From: Tetragenococcus koreensis
GTDB lineage: Bacteria > Bacillota > Bacilli > Lactobacillales > Enterococcaceae
Length of the DNA stretch: 64,000 nt
Assembly (NCBI RefSeq): GCF_003795145.1
Contig: NZ_CP027786.1
Span: 1,612,001-1,676,000, forward strand
Direction: 5' to 3'
The position numbers and the translations under genes are program-made. Shown here in pieces: positions 9,273-18,218 of this stretch; position 1 is the first letter of the stretch, and every line of letters starts with the position of its first letter. The notes beneath the pieces were generated by a model that was not told where the DNA came from, made no database searches, and saw nothing but the letters and a program-made list of their open reading frames with translations.

Positions 9273-10952
9273 CTATTCAGCTGAGAAAATATACGGATAA
9301 ACGGGTTGATCTCCCACATGGATTTCAACTTCCAATTCATTATCAATGGACAAAACAGTCTCTTCTAACTGTTTGGCATCTTTTTGCGAACCATCTTTTC
9401 CAATAATGATTGTAATAATTTCTGTGTCGTCAGTAATCATTTGTTTTAACGTTTCTTTGGAGGACGCTAAAATATCAGTATTTGAGACGACGATTTTTCC
9501 ATTAACCATGCCTAAAAAGTCGCCTTTTTTAATGTTAATTCCTTCAATACTTGAATCACGAATAGCATGGGTAATTGACCCGGAAACCACTGTATCAAGC
9601 ATTTGTGTCATCGCTTCTTTGTTTTCACTTAAAGATTGGCGTTCATTAAAAGCTAGCATAGCTGTCATACCTTGAGATATTGTCGTAGAAGGGACTACTT
9701 CAACAGGTACTTCGGCTACCTCAGCTGCTTGGTTAGCGGCCATAAAAATATTTTTATTATTAGGTAAAATAATGACTTGATTGGCGTTAACTTCATCAAT
9801 AGCTTTGATGATATCTTCGGTGCTTGGGTTCATCGTTTGACCACCCGAAATCACATATTTTGCACCTAAGCTTTCAAATAACTGCTTTACGCCACCACCA
9901 GCAGCAACCGTAATAATCGCATAGTCACACCGAGGCTGCTTTTGAGTCTTCGCTTCATTTTCTTCATTATTTAAAATCGTTTCATGTTGTAAACGCATAT
10001 TGTCTACTTTAATTTTGACTAATGAACCAAATTTCTGTCCATAATTCATGACTTCGCCTGGATATTCCGTATGTACATGGACCTTGATAATTTCATCATC
10101 ATTGACAACTAGTAAGGAATCTCCTAATTCATTTAAATAATTACGAAAAGTATCGTAATCAAATTCACTTTCTACAGTCGGGCCTTCTCCAATTTCCACC
10201 ATAATTTCGGTACAATACCCGTATTTAATTTCGTCTGTTGATAGCTGACTTTGTACACTGCGATGATGCTCTGCATTCACTAATTCATCCATCGCACCTG
10301 GTGAAACAAAATAATCTTGTTCCTCAGGTTCATATTCTCCATTTAAAGCACTTAAAAAACCTTCATAAATGAACAATAAGCCTTGTCCGCCACTATCGAC
10401 AACGCCTACTTCCTTTAAGACTGGCAATAGATCTGGTGTCTTATCTAATGCTCGTTTCCCGCCTTTTACAATAGCTGCCATCACTTCTGCACAATCGTCA
10501 GAGGTTGCTGCTTTTTTTTCACCATAATCAGCTGCGACACGCGCTACTGTCAAGATAGTCCCTTCAACTGGTTTCATCACCGCTTTATAAGCAGTCTCGA
10601 CACCGTGCTTAAAAGCTTGGGCCAAGTTGTCAGCTGATAAAACTTCAAGATCCGCAATACTCTTGCTGAAACCACGAAATAATTGGGACAAAATAACGCC
10701 TGAGTTTCCTCTAGCTCCCATTAACAGTCCTTTTGAAAGGCAGTCAGCTAATTCTCCTATTTTTTCTGAAGTCGAGTCAGAAACTCCTTTAGCACCGCTA
10801 GACATTGATAAGTTCATATTCGTTCCAGTATCTCCGTCTGGCACTGGAAATACGTTTAACGAATTAACAAATTCTGCATTTGATTGAAGACGATTCGCGC
10901 CCGCTTGGACCATTTCTTGAAATTGGCTTGCGCTAATATCCGTTACTTTCAC
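9273..10952 (-). CDS. fakA: Fatty acid kinase catalytic subunit (DAK/DhaL-type, YloV/FakA family)
   Basis: Phosphorylates fatty acids presented by FakB (DegV-family) proteins to give acyl-phosphate. 559 aa. The N-terminal DhaL-type ATP-binding domain contains NVFPVPDGDTGTNMNLS (Mg-coordinating aspartates) and MGARGNSGVILSQLFRG. A middle domain and a DegV-like C-terminal region follow. The start is supported by an AAGGAGG-type site upstream. It lies 52 nt after yloU. With plsX and acpP downstream it forms a lipid-precursor cluster, and the intron now lies between it and recG. Older annotations call it dihydroxyacetone kinase-like. Confidence 0.9.
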   Translation of the reverse strand: MKVTDISASQFQEMVQAGANRLQSNAEFVNSLNVFPVPDGDTGTNMNLSMSSGAKGVSDSTSEKIGELADCLSKGLLMGARGNSGVILSQLFRGFSKSIADLEVLSADNLAQAFKHGVETAYKAVMKPVEGTILTVARVAADYGEKKAATSDDCAEVMAAIVKGGKRALDKTPDLLPVLKEVGVVDSGGQGLLFIYEGFLSALNGEYEPEEQDYFVSPGAMDELVNAEHHRSVQSQLSTDEIKYGYCTEIMVEIGEGPTVESEFDYDTFRNYLNELGDSLLVVNDDEIIKVHVHTEYPGEVMNYGQKFGSLVKIKVDNMRLQHETILNNEENEAKTQKQPRCDYAIITVAAGGGVKQLFESLGAKYVISGGQTMNPSTEDIIKAIDEVNANQVIILPNNKNIFMAANQAAEVAEVPVEVVPSTTISQGMTAMLAFNERQSLSENKEAMTQMLDTVVSGSITHAIRDSSIEGINIKKGDFLGMVNGKIVVSNTDILASSKETLKQMITDDTEIITIIIGKDGSQKDAKQLEETVLSIDNELEVEIHVGDQPVYPYIFSAE

Positions 10953-11004
10953 TGATAATCCTCCTTAAGTTACAATCGCTGAACATTCAGCTAGTTGTCT
11001 GCCT

Positions 11005-11367
11005 TTAATCAGGCAATACACGAACACCCTGAACAAACACATTCACTGAATTAGCAACAACGCCAAGCATTGTTTCAAGGTTATATTTTACTTTTTCCTG
11101 TACATTACGTGAAACTTCCGAAATTTTAGTACCATAGCTTACGATCGTATAGACATCAACGGCAATCCCATTTTCTTCTTGCCGTACCACTACACCTCGT
11201 GCATAGTTTTCTTTCCGTAAGATTTCATTAATATTATCTTTGAGTTGATTTTTACTAGCCATCCCTACGATGCCAAAAACATCAGTTGCCGCTCCACCGA
11301 CAACTGTTGCAATTACTTCATTAGTGATTTCAATTGTTCCTATTGATGTATTTATTTTTACAGCCAT
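11005..11367 (-). CDS. yloU: Asp23/Gls24-family envelope stress protein (YloU)
   Basis: 120-aa Asp23/Gls24 protein, DUF322 fold, found with fakA in most Firmicutes. It is usually a cytoplasmic, membrane-associated stress or cell-envelope factor of uncertain biochemistry. The start at 11367 (MAVKINTSIGTIEITNEVIA) is chosen because AAGGAGG lies just upstream. The frame continues to 11421 without support. The conserved GxxxVDVFGIVGMA-like segment is visible. The yloU-fakA order matches Bacillus yloUV. Confidence 0.92.
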   Translation of the reverse strand: MAVKINTSIGTIEITNEVIATVVGGAATDVFGIVGMASKNQLKDNINEILRKENYARGVVVRQEENGIAVDVYTIVSYGTKISEVSRNVQEKVKYNLETMLGVVANSVNVFVQGVRVLPD

Positions 11368-11641
11368 GATAAGCCTCCTTAGCAAACAAACTGCCCATTT
11401 TCTACTATAGTATTTTAACATAGCCCTTCTTTAAATAAAAGAAGATGACACTATCTAGCCCCTGGCTGTTGGTGAAATGCAGGGTATTTCTTAGCAATTC
11501 AATTGTAAGTTTTTCAGCAAAACAACAGTATATTCAATTGTTTGCCTCATTTTACGTGGCCGTTCCTTTCATAAAAACGTTATAGCCTTGTCTAATTTAC
11601 AATGTTCCAATAAAAAAGTCAATGTAAGACAGAAATTTAGC
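11368..11641. other. Divergent intergenic region between yloU and rpmB
   Basis: No coding sequence supported. A weak minus-strand promoter (TAAAAT about 50 bp upstream of yloU) is possible but lacks a good -35. The region is AT-rich with scattered ATTCAATTG-like repeats at about 11500-11540. Confidence 0.4.
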
Positions 11642-11670
11642 TTGCAAATAAGTCAAATTTATGCTAAATT
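11642..11670 (+). promoter_or_regulatory. Promoter of rpmB
   Basis: TTGCAA (11642-11647) and TAAATT (11665-11670) with 17-bp spacing, about 60 bp upstream of rpmB. Confidence 0.65.
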
Positions 11671-11728
11671 CAACTAGTATGAGCGAAAAACCAGCGCTCC
11701 TAGATCAAGGCAAAGGAGGAAACAACAC

Positions 11729-11917
11729 ATGTCAAAAGTATGTTATTATACAGGTCGCAAAACAAGAAGCGGCAACAATCGTTCACATGCGCTGAACGCT
11801 ACTAAACGTACTGTAAAGCCTAACTTGCAAAAAGTTCGTATATTAGTAAATGGCAAACCTAAAAAAGTTTGGGTATCAGCTCGTGCTTTGAAATCTGGAC
11901 AAGTTGAGCGCGTATAA
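11729..11917 (+). CDS. rpmB: 50S ribosomal protein L28
   Basis: 62-aa basic ribosomal protein. The family signature [19 protein letters not shown] is visible at the N-terminus, where the second CxxC-type pair is missing, so this is the zinc-free form. The start follows AAAGGAGGAAACAACAC. It is a monocistronic unit with its own promoter and terminator, divergent from yloU-fakA, the classical rpmB-yloU arrangement. Confidence 0.97.
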   Translation: MSKVCYYTGRKTRSGNNRSHALNATKRTVKPNLQKVRILVNGKPKKVWVSARALKSGQVERV

Positions 11918-11932
11918 TTTTTAAAAGTTCCT

Positions 11933-11980
11933 AGAGGGGATAAACATTGAAAACTCATTGTTTATCCCCTCTTTAATTTT
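11933..11980 (+). terminator. Rho-independent terminator of rpmB
   Basis: 14-bp perfect stem AGAGGGGATAAACA / TGTTTATCCCCTCT (11933-11946, 11959-11972) followed by TTTAATTTT. Confidence 0.93.
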
Positions 11981-12112
11981 GCATAAATAAGTTTAGCAAT
12001 GAACCTCCTCTGCTTTTTGTATCGAAATAGCAAGACAACTCCTCAGACATTGAACAATTCTAAGGTCTCTTCTTTCTCATTTTCTTTTACCCTACCACTC
12101 AAGGTCTATGAA

Positions 12113-12149
12113 AATCCTGTGCTTTAAAAGAAGTTTACTACACAGGATT
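12113..12149. other. Isolated 9-bp inverted repeat upstream of Cse60-like ORF
   Basis: AATCCTGTG / CACAGGATT (12113-12121, 12141-12149) with a 19-nt loop. There is no T-tract, so it is not a typical terminator. It sits about 90 bp before a small gene and could be an operator or part of its leader. The rest of 11981-12236 shows nothing recognisable. Confidence 0.4.
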
Positions 12150-12236
12150 GAAATATGTGATAGACTTTGGTTAAGTAAGGTTACAATTTAATCACCACTT
12201 TCATCGAAAAAAACAGAGAGGAAGGTAGATATAAAC

Positions 12237-12389
12237 ATGAAAATTAAAATCATTGGAAGCGATACAGACAATGAAAGACTTACTAAGTCAGTGAATGAAT
12301 TCTTAGATGGTAATATTGAAGTAGTGGATATAAAATTTAGTAATAGTATGAATGGCTTGGCTGTTTTGATTATGTATAACGAACGCTGA
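12237..12389 (+). CDS. Small protein resembling the Cse60 family
   Basis: 50-aa ORF starting MKIKIIGSDTD and ending LAVLIMYNER. A good GAGAGGAAGG site lies about 9 nt upstream of the ATG. The pattern (MKxK..., acidic helix xxNEFL, EVVDIKFS, then a C-terminal xAxLIMY strand) resembles the short Cse60 proteins of Firmicutes, first named in sporulation studies but widespread in non-spore-formers. Function unknown. It is flanked by its own leader and a strong terminator, supporting a real monocistronic gene. Confidence 0.65.
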   Translation: MKIKIIGSDTDNERLTKSVNEFLDGNIEVVDIKFSNSMNGLAVLIMYNER

Positions 12390-12406
12390 TTAATCAATTA
12401 TTTTTT

Positions 12407-12484
12407 AAAAGAGCGCTTTAGTATAAAAGAAGACTTCCAAATAACTGGAGGTTTCTTTTGCAATACAAAGTGCTCTTTTTTTTA
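12407..12484 (+). terminator. Two-tier terminator after the Cse60-like gene
   Basis: Outer stem AAAAGAGCGCTTT / AAAGTGCTCTTTT (12407-12419, 12468-12480, one G-U) encloses a second hairpin around 12425-12460 (AGACTTCCA / TGGAGGTTT). It is followed by a long T-tract. No coding sequence is supported between here and 12732. Confidence 0.85.
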
Positions 12485-12732
12485 ATGTTTAAAAAAGGGA
12501 TTCTTTATAAGAGAAATACAGAGCCACAACAGAGGTATATTCTTACTTGAGTTTTTAACTGGCTTTCTCTCTTTTTTCTTGATAGTAAAGAGGAAACTAT
12601 TTTTCTAAAACTCCTAAACCATAGGCTTAAAACAAAATAGATACACCCAACACAAAAGCGTGTACAGCACATACGAAGTCTGGTAAGATTAAGCCTAATT
12701 TCTTGTAACACTATGAAAGGAGTGGTTGTTTA

Positions 12733-13994
12733 ATGAATATGGGTATAATTGCATTGCTTGCACTGGTTTTAATTATTATGATTGGGTTTGTAAAAAAACT
12801 CAACATTGGGCTTTTAGCAATAGCAACAGCTGTTGTGATTGGCTATGCATCTGGCCAATTTTCAACGGAACAAATATTAGAAGGTTTCGACGCTTCGTTA
12901 TTTATCACATTGCTAGGTGTGACATTTTTATTTGGAATCATCAATGATAATGGTTGTCTAGATGTATTAATCAACAATATTATCAGCAGCTTCGGCAAAA
13001 GAATTTGGTTTATTCCGATTCTTGTATTTATTATTGGATGGTTGATTGCTGCATTAGCAGGAGCCGTCGCTGCGCTCGTCTTTACTGTTTCAATGTCTAT
13101 CCCCTTGCGCGTAATTCAGGATATAACCCTGCGCTCCTGATGATTATTGGTGTTGCAGGAGCACAATCAGGGCGTTTTACATCAATTACACCCGATGGCA
13201 ATGTAGTCGCTACAATTATGTCTGAGCAAGGCGTAGAGGAAATTCTGACCCCATTAACCTCAAATGTAACCATTGGCATGATCATTTTATCTATTGCTGC
13301 CTTTATTTATTTCAAAGGATATAAGACACAAAAGTCCAAGGTAGCCGATAATATGATTGAAAAAGAGCGCTTGACTAAAAACCATTGGATCGCCTTAGCA
13401 GGAGTACTGCTTTTTATCTTCTGTGTCATTGCATTAGGCTTAGATGCAGGGCTCGTCGCTATTTCTATAGCAATGCTCTTGCTTATATCAGGGATTTCAG
13501 ACGAAAAAGAAGCGTTCCAAAACATCCCTTGGAATACTATTTTGATGGTAACAGGTGTAGGTCTATTAATGAATATTGTCAAAGAAACCGGTGGCATTGA
13601 TATTTTAGTGGGAACGATCGGGGACTTTTCCAATTATGCCACCATTATGGGTATGAGCTCCTTTGTTGGTGGATTTATGTCCTGGTTTTCATCTACTTTG
13701 GGAGTGGTCATTCCTACATTAGCGCCAACGGTAAGCGATCTGGCCGAGGTTATTGGAAATAATACAAATGAAACCGGATTGTTAAGTACCATGATTGTTG
13801 GCTCCAGCTCTGCCGCATTCAGCCCTGCTTCTAGTGCGGGTGGTTTGATTTTATCAACTATAATTGGGGACCGACAATTCGGAGAAAAATTCAATTCCAA
13901 TAAATTGTTTGTAACGCTTTTTGGTTTCTCAATTGTGATGCCTCTGTTGAATTCTGTTCTGGCCATTACGGGGATCTTTAATTTATTTAATTAA
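12733..13994 (+). pseudogene. MatC/SLC13-like dicarboxylate carrier, frameshifted
   Basis: Membrane carrier of the MatC_N / ion-transporter superfamily, about 420 aa when repaired, with about 12 predicted helices. The first part (ATG 12733, RBS AAAGGAG) is read normally to residue ~126 (TVSMSIPL) and then ends at 13140. The rest, with ARNSGYNPALLMIIGVAGAQSG and the C-terminal GSSSAAFSPASSAGGLIL motif, is in another frame to 13994. Adding one C to CCCC at 13101-13104 joins them without losing a residue. Substrate is probably a C4-dicarboxylate or malonate-like acid (family inference). It lies upstream of an AbgT transporter. Confidence 0.85.
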
Positions 13995-14064
13995 TAACAG
14001 ATCAACTGTTAACTTAAAAATATACAATACTATTTGACTGTAGTAGCCCTATTTTACAGTTCTT

Positions 14065-14112
14065 AAAGGAAGACAAATGTTGGTATGTCAACATTTGTCT
14101 TCCTTTTTTAAT
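14065..14112 (+). terminator. Terminator after the MatC-like carrier
   Basis: Perfect 18-bp stem AAAGGAAGACAAATGTTG / CAACATTTGTCTTCCTTT (14065-14082, 14089-14106) followed by TTTTTAATTTTG. The remainder of 14113-14364 holds no gene. Confidence 0.95.
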
Positions 14113-14364
14113 TTTGTTTAGATAAACTGAAAGTTGCTTTGTGAAATAACTTCATAACAGTTTTTCATTCCCTATAAAGTCATCTATGAAAGCAAAGTTA
14201 TAACGTTTGTACGAATTTTATAACTTCACTTTTCATTAGAATTTTATTAGAAAGTCAAAACTTTCTTTGAAAACTATTTGTTTTCTATTCTGACAGCTAG
14301 TAAACTCATTGGTGTACTTATATTTTCATAGTATTGTGTATTATATTGCAAGGAGGGAACTCGA

Positions 14365-15900
14365 ATGAATGAGATAGAAAACCAGAAAAATAAGGGTTTT
14401 TTTGGTTGGATAGAACGAGTGGGTAACAAATTACCTGATCCGGTCGTTTTATTCATGATTTTAGCCGCAATTGTTATTGGAGTATCAGGGATTGCAGGTG
14501 CAACAGGTTTAAGTGTAGAATACTTTGATGCTGAAGCAGGAGAAAACCTTACAGTAGAAGCTATTTCACTATTATCAGCTGAAGGTCTTAACCATATATT
14601 CAATTCAGCCGTTGATAACTTCACAGGATTCGCACCTTTAGGTACAGTACTTGTGACCATGTTGGGTGTGGGAATTGCAGAATGGACCGGTCTTATTGAA
14701 TCAACACTAAAACGCTTATTATCCAACGTACCGGCTTTCTTGCTTTCAGCAGCTGTCGTATTTGCAGGTATTATCTCAAATATTGCTTCAGATGTCGGCT
14801 ATGTTGTTATTATTCCATTGGGCGCGTTGATCTTTGCTGGGGCTGGTCGTCATCCTCTTGCAGGTTTAGCTGCTGCTTTTGCCGGCGTATCCGGGGGATT
14901 TTCCGCTAATTTGCTTGTTGGACCAACAGATGCTTTACTTGTTGATATTGCAAATGCAGCCCTTACTTCAGCAGGGATCGAATATAATATTACCATCACA
15001 GCAAACTGGTATTTCATGATCGTTTCAACAATTGTACTTACTGTTGTCGGAGCTTTAATAACTGATAAATTTGTTGAACCAAGACTAGGTGAATACCACG
15101 GTGACTACCGTCCAGACTTTGAAACACTAACTAAAGACGAATTAAAAGGATTACGTAATGCTTTAATCGTGTTAGTTATTTACGCTATCATTATGGCTGT
15201 TTTGATGTTTCCACAAGGAGCTTTATTTAGAAGTTACGATGAAGCTATAGGCGCAGAGTCGATTAATGACTTTCTTGCCACTGGTTTACTTTTAGCAATT
15301 TTCTTGTTATTTGCGTTACCTGGACTAGCTTATGGTATAACCGTTGGCAAAATCAAAAGTTCTTCTGATTTTGTAAAAGGTATGACAGAAGCTATGAGTT
15401 CCATGGGCAATTATATAGTGTTAGCCTTCTTTGCTGCACAATTGATTGATTATTTCAATTACACAAATCTAGGAACAATTTTGGCTGTATCTGGTGCTGA
15501 TTTACTGGAATCCGTTAATTTAACCGGGCTTCCATTAATTCTAGGTTTCATAGGAGTTTCGGGATTTATCAATCTATTTATTGGCTCTGCTTCAGCAAAA
15601 TGGGCAATTCTAGCGCCTATCTTTACGCCAATGCTTTATAATTTGAATATTGCACCTGAAATGACATTAGTTGCCTATAGAATCGCTGATTCTTCAACAA
15701 ACGTCATTTCTCCATTACTAAATTATTTCCCTATGATTTTAATATTTGCCCAACGTTATGATAAAAAAGCTGGAATTGGTACATTAGTATCTACTATGTT
15801 AGCTTATTCCATGGCATTCTTAGTTACTTGGACAATTCTACTAATTATCTGGTTCCTACTTGGACTTTCATTAGGACCTGGAGCAAGTATAACTTTATAA
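14365..15900 (+). CDS. AbgT-family transporter
   Basis: 511-aa membrane protein of the AbgT family (p-aminobenzoyl-glutamate importers or sulfonamide/antimetabolite exporters). Strong start: AAGGAGGGAACTCGA before ATG. Visible features are GFFGWIERVGNKLPDPVVLFM at the N-terminus, hairpin-like segments such as GGFSANLLVGPTDALL, and SSTNVISPLLNYFPMIL near the C-terminus. About 12 or more helices. No abgA/abgB hydrolase genes are adjacent, so a coupled pABA-Glu cleavage system is not encoded here. Substrate cannot be set from sequence. Confidence 0.92.
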   Translation: MNEIENQKNKGFFGWIERVGNKLPDPVVLFMILAAIVIGVSGIAGATGLSVEYFDAEAGENLTVEAISLLSAEGLNHIFNSAVDNFTGFAPLGTVLVTMLGVGIAEWTGLIESTLKRLLSNVPAFLLSAAVVFAGIISNIASDVGYVVIIPLGALIFAGAGRHPLAGLAAAFAGVSGGFSANLLVGPTDALLVDIANAALTSAGIEYNITITANWYFMIVSTIVLTVVGALITDKFVEPRLGEYHGDYRPDFETLTKDELKGLRNALIVLVIYAIIMAVLMFPQGALFRSYDEAIGAESINDFLATGLLLAIFLLFALPGLAYGITVGKIKSSSDFVKGMTEAMSSMGNYIVLAFFAAQLIDYFNYTNLGTILAVSGADLLESVNLTGLPLILGFIGVSGFINLFIGSASAKWAILAPIFTPMLYNLNIAPEMTLVAYRIADSSTNVISPLLNYFPMILIFAQRYDKKAGIGTLVSTMLAYSMAFLVTWTILLIIWFLLGLSLGPGASITL

Positions 15901-15930
15901 GTAAGCAATTTTCTCTTATAAAACACACCA

Positions 15931-15985
15931 AAAAGAGTACTTCCGTTTCTATCGCTAAACACAGGATAGATGGAAGTACTTTTTG
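15931..15985 (+). terminator. Terminator of the AbgT gene
   Basis: Stem pairing AGTACTTCC with GGAAGTACT plus an inner CTATC / GATAG, followed by TTTTT. It lies 30 nt after the stop. Confidence 0.85.
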
Positions 15986-16040
15986 CTTTGCTAAAATAAA
16001 ACTGTGTCTTTTCTCTCTATTCAATTAATACAACTGTCTT

Positions 16041-16460
16041 TTAGAGGTGTTTAGTCATTATTGGATGATCGAGACATGTCTTCAAGTTTTCACTTTGCCA
16101 GCTCATTCCAACTATTTTCTTGTTGCACTTTACTTTAAATTTTCTATCTTCAGTATAGAAAGTGAACACATCTACCAGGATTCCTTCTTTAAAGGTTATT
16201 TTGAAAATATCCTCGTACAAAATGGTCATTGCTTTTTCTTTAAAATCGCCCGACAAAGTCAGTAAAATCAATGTTAGCTGGTTTTCTCCAAAGATAATAA
16301 CGAATTGTTTCATTGTTAGTGCCCCCAGCCCTCCTAACAGAAATAAATTGAGATTGCTGGCGTCCATTCGTCCATAAAGAACATACTTTGAATCGATAAA
16401 ATCTATATCATGTTCTTTCACATAAGCTATGATATTTTCGAGTTTTGTAGATTTATTCAT
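16041..16460 (-). CDS. Hypothetical protein, PH-like candidate
   Basis: 139-aa protein not recognised by name. The start at 16460 is chosen for GGAGG 5 nt upstream; the frame continues to 16538 without signal. Predicted pattern is a short N-terminal helix, a Gly/Leu-rich hydrophobic stretch (LNLFLLGGLGALTMKQF), then alternating beta strands (FVIIFGENQLTLILLTL, IFKITFKEGILVDVFTFY, RKFKVKCNKKIVGMSWQ). This resembles small bacterial PH-domain-like proteins. No enzymatic motif. Single gene. Confidence 0.65.
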   Translation of the reverse strand: MNKSTKLENIIAYVKEHDIDFIDSKYVLYGRMDASNLNLFLLGGLGALTMKQFVIIFGENQLTLILLTLSGDFKEKAMTILYEDIFKITFKEGILVDVFTFYTEDRKFKVKCNKKIVGMSWQSENLKTCLDHPIMTKHL

Positions 16461-16704
16461 GAAAGCCTCCAAGGTCGATTTTATTTTTAATACTAAAATC
16501 ACTTTAGGTTTTCTCATTATATCACAAAGGTAAGACAACCAATTATCTATAAAGCAAAAAAACTAAAGCCTAAGTTTCTTTAATGAAGGATTGAAAATAA
16601 CCAGCAAAGAACAGAAAGTTTGCATATAATCGAAATGGAAAAGTCGTTCATGTGTTATTCTCAGAAGTTTCTAGAGGGATCTAACCATTTTCACAGTATC
16701 TATG

Positions 16705-16737
16705 AAAAGTTGCTTTTTGCGGGGCCAACTTCTTTTA
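16705..16737 (-). terminator. Possible terminator of the 16.8 kb membrane-protein gene
   Basis: Minus-strand hairpin AAGTTG / CAACTT flanked by A and T runs, just after the stop codon at 16753. The stem is short. Confidence 0.45.
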
Positions 16738-16752
16738 TTTCTTTGACTGGTA

Positions 16753-17742
16753 TCAATCAAATTTCGCCTTGAAATACTCATTTGTTCTCACCAAAAGAGG
16801 ATGGCGTTTAAGAAACGAAAATAGGTGCTTGAGACCTCCCGTGGAAATCGAAGCGATAAAAGCTAAAGAACCCAGTTTTCCTCCAACGCCTTCGAATAAC
16901 GAAAAAGAAAAGACAAATAAAAACGCTGTTAAAAAAGAGGCTATAATTATATCACTTTTATTTGTAAATAACTCTTTGGAAGTCATACCTGTGAATGTAC
17001 CACAAAAAGCGGCAAAGACAATAACATGAGATGAATCAGAAGAAAAGAAAGCTACGAGTAGACCAATTAAAGCAGAAGCAGATACAACGTCAACTCTATT
17101 AATCATTGTATGAATCGTAAAAGTTGAAACACCAGCTAAAATCACCGTAAGAAAAACATAAATATACATTCTAAAACTTAATGGTTCCACAAAGTGAAAA
17201 GACTGATTAATAAATAATGACGTAGTATAGGTTCCGATAAATGCCAAAAAGCCTGCTTTGCCTCCCCATCCAGCAAAAATATGTGAAGAAATAACATATA
17301 ACACGCCGGTAATGATTGAAGCAAACCCTATTGCAAATGGATTAGAATAAATTTGATCACAAACCATCCCGATAAAAGTGCCACAATAAATGGGTAAAGC
17401 GTAATTTTTTATTGTCCACGCTGCTATAAGCCCAATCAAGCTAGCAGCTAACACATCTCCCATGCCTACAATATGATTAAACGCAAACGTCAAGTAAGCT
17501 CCCCCGATAACGGCAACTACCGTTAGTAATTCTTTTTTTCTTATTGCAGGTTTATGATTAGAGTGATGTGTCTTTATCTTCTTTAACTCTTTTACAATAT
17601 ACAGCAATACTAGAATTCCTAATAGCAGCAAGCCGATCTTTATTACGTTAGGCATCTCTGCTTGAATTTCTGCTGATATAGATCGAATAATACCTAAAGA
17701 AAAAGCAGCATAGAACCCAAAGCTGATAAAAGTGAAAAGCAT
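16753..17742 (-). CDS. Polytopic membrane protein with internal duplication, function unknown
   Basis: 329 aa, about 10 predicted membrane segments, no recognised family. Two halves repeat the same pattern. Residues ~100-180 contain SLIGLIAAW ... CGTFIGM ... FAGWGGKAGFLAFIGT. Residues ~220-305 contain ALIGLLVAF ... CGTFTGM ... FEGVGGKLGSLAFIAS. The Gly/Ser-rich CGTFxGM and GxGGKxGxLAFI repeats look like paired re-entrant or helix-packing motifs, as in inverted or tandem-repeat transporters. It lies 38 nt after a VOC-superfamily gene and is probably cotranscribed with it. Transport of a small solute is inference. Confidence 0.75.
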   Translation of the reverse strand: MLFTFISFGFYAAFSLGIIRSISAEIQAEMPNVIKIGLLLLGILVLLYIVKELKKIKTHHSNHKPAIRKKELLTVVAVIGGAYLTFAFNHIVGMGDVLAASLIGLIAAWTIKNYALPIYCGTFIGMVCDQIYSNPFAIGFASIITGVLYVISSHIFAGWGGKAGFLAFIGTYTTSLFINQSFHFVEPLSFRMYIYVFLTVILAGVSTFTIHTMINRVDVVSASALIGLLVAFFSSDSSHVIVFAAFCGTFTGMTSKELFTNKSDIIIASFLTAFLFVFSFSLFEGVGGKLGSLAFIASISTGGLKHLFSFLKRHPLLVRTNEYFKAKFD

Positions 17743-17780
17743 GTTAACCTCCTACTTATTTTTTTACAAAAGGGGGAAAT

Positions 17781-18218
17781 TTATCCAATTTTCTCAGCCA
17801 ACTCTAAAATAATCCCTTCCGGTCCACGAATATAGCATAATTTGTATATATCTTCGTAATTTTGTACCTGGCCGATCAGTTCTCCACCTCTTTTTTTCAA
17901 TGGCGCAACAATTCCTTCAATGTCTTTAACAGCAAAAGCAATATGTCGAAGCCCCAGCGTATTTGGCAAGTTCTGCTGAATACCTTTGTCATCAGTTGGA
18001 AAATGGAATTTTACCAATTCTATCATCGCTTCCCCATCGGGAACTTCTAACATGACCACTGTTTCTTTGACATCATTAAGGTCAATGATTTGTTCCACCC
18101 ATTTTCCTTTAACCTCTGTTTCTCCTAATTCTCTAAGACCAAGCTCAAGAAAAAAAGCTTTAACAAAAGGAAGGTCATTTACAATTACACCTACATGATC
18201 TATTCGTTGAACTTTCAT
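17781..18218 (-). CDS. VOC-superfamily (glyoxalase/dioxygenase-like) protein
   Basis: 145 aa with two beta-alpha-beta-beta-beta modules. Metal-ligand candidates are His8 (RIDHVGVIV), a Glu in AMIELVKF, a His in LRHIAFAV and the C-terminal Glu in GIILELAE. The layout resembles methylmalonyl-CoA epimerase or lactoylglutathione-lyase relatives. Substrate unknown. A GGAGAGA-type site precedes the ATG. It is first gene of a probable two-gene unit with the membrane protein downstream. Confidence 0.85.
   Translation of the reverse strand: MKVQRIDHVGVIVNDLPFVKAFFLELGLRELGETEVKGKWVEQIIDLNDVKETVVMLEVPDGEAMIELVKFHFPTDDKGIQQNLPNTLGLRHIAFAVKDIEGIVAPLKKRGGELIGQVQNYEDIYKLCYIRGPEGIILELAEKIG

Noticed and set aside
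9017-9406. 129-codon plus-strand ORF across intron and fakA end
   Set aside because: Antisense to intron RNA and to fakA coding sequence, with no ribosome-binding site and no recognisable protein pattern.
12505-12711. 68-codon minus-strand ORF between the Cse60-like gene and the MatC-like carrier
   Set aside because: Low-complexity composition, no ribosome-binding site, and it overlaps the presumed promoter region of the carrier gene.
14230-14275. AGAAAGT/AACTTTCT small hairpin before the AbgT gene
   Set aside because: Short, AT-rich and without context; chance occurrence is likely in this base composition.
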